Below, piece after piece: positions 34,759 through 35,302 of a DNA stretch of 35,302 nucleotides. Under the pieces are notes generated by a model, which searched no databases, was not told the DNA's origin, and saw only the letters and a list, made by a program, of their open reading frames with translations. The stretch is from the NCBI GenBank assembly GCA_005879945.1, contig VBHX01000179.1, forward strand, positions 1-35,302, written 5' to 3'. The position numbers and the translations under genes are program-made. This stretch comes from Chloroflexota bacterium (GTDB lineage Bacteria > Chloroflexota > Dormibacteria > Dormibacterales > Dormibacteraceae). Within the stretch, counting starts at the first letter, position 1. Every line of letters starts with the position of its first letter.

Positions 34759-35302
34759 TTACCCCTGTTCGTTCAAGAGCGCGATGAAACGCGCCGGCGA
34801 GCCTTCGGCGCCCGTCATCTTAATGCAGGCTGCCAGAAACGAAAAGCGCTGCGCGACCGGCAGGCGGGAGAGATTGGTCATCTGCTGCATGAGGATCGCG
34901 CCCGCCTCGAGGATGACCTTGTGCACGACGAAGTCTTCCGATGTGAAGTTAGGCAAGCGCGCGCAATATTCGCTGAAGCAGTCGAAGCCGATTGCGCGGG
35001 CTCCGCGATCGACCAGCCACCGAGCGGCCTCCGGCTCGCAGTAGGGTGAGTGCAGGTAGTAGTCGGGGAAGTTGCCCCACATCCGCTCGGTCCAGTCCGT
35101 ACGCACGAGCACGATGTCGCCGTGCCGCACGTCCTTCCCGGTCGCCTCTACGAGCTCGACCGTGATGGGTTGGTCGGCACCCAGCTCGTGGAGGTCAAGG
35201 ACCATGGCATCGCCGCAGATGCGGTCGAGAGCGACGTCCGCAGCGGTCTCTCCGCCATCCACCACATGGGCGCTGAAGTCGACGTGCGATCCGGTGTGCA
35301 GG
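34759..35302 (-). CDS. Cyclase-family protein (kynurenine formamidase-like metal-dependent hydrolase), N-terminus beyond the window
   Basis: LHTGSHVDFSAHVVDGGET (HxGTHxD-type motif at the window edge), DIVLVRTDWTERMWG, ARAIGFDCFSEY, VVHKVILEAGAILMQQMTNL. Confidence 0.85.
   Translation of the reverse strand, partial: LHTGSHVDFSAHVVDGGETAADVALDRICGDAMVLDLHELGADQPITVELVEATGKDVRHGDIVLVRTDWTERMWGNFPDYYLHSPYCEPEAARWLVDRGARAIGFDCFSEYCARLPNFTSEDFVVHKVILEAGAILMQQMTNLSRLPVAQRFSFLAACIKMTGAEGSPARFIALLNEQG

Noticed and set aside
1-35302. CRISPR arrays, tRNA/rRNA genes, transposases, phage modules, toxin-antitoxin pairs
   Set aside because: None seen: no regularly spaced repeats, no cloverleaf or rRNA signatures noted, and no integrase/transposase motifs among the ORFs.

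Overview
High-GC bacterial window, probably a soil or environmental lineage, filled almost entirely by catabolic and transport operons. I found no rRNA, tRNA, CRISPR array, phage or transposase. From left to right: (i) an amine/polyamine catabolism operon (NADP-dependent oxidoreductase C-terminus; a drastically internally deleted glutamine-synthetase-like ORF; C26 gamma-glutamyl hydrolase; nitrilase-family amidase; copper amine oxidase with a truncated His-rich C-terminus); (ii) PPK2 + CBS protein and an ECF41-like sigma factor; (iii) an 8-gene minus-strand operon with a Liv/HAAT-type ABC transporter, a VOC protein, a TIM-barrel sugar isomerase and a xylulokinase-like FGGY kinase; (iv) a Tm-1-like (UPF0261) / TIM-barrel PEP-hydrolase-like / cupin operon; (v) a minus-strand set with FAD dehydrogenase, GMC oxidoreductase, gluconate-2-dehydrogenase-subunit-3-like protein and TIM epimerase; (vi) a plus-strand operon with FAD-linked oxidase, TIM isomerase, a second divergent Tm-1-like protein, creatininase-family hydrolase, DeoR regulator, TIM isomerase and Gfo/Idh/MocA dehydrogenase; (vii) a minus-strand molybdenum hydroxylase operon whose large subunit is split into two ATGA-coupled ORFs. 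The best candidate for an undescribed system is the ~6.7-29.7 kb region. It looks like a pathway for an unknown carbohydrate or cyclitol-like substrate, built around two different Tm-1-like proteins, a family whose bacterial biochemistry is unknown to me. Other notable items are the glutamine synthetase deletion remnant, a 34-bp dispersed palindromic element with a compensatory stem change sitting at two gene starts, and the split molybdenum hydroxylase. All family calls are by motif and sequence recognition without database searches.
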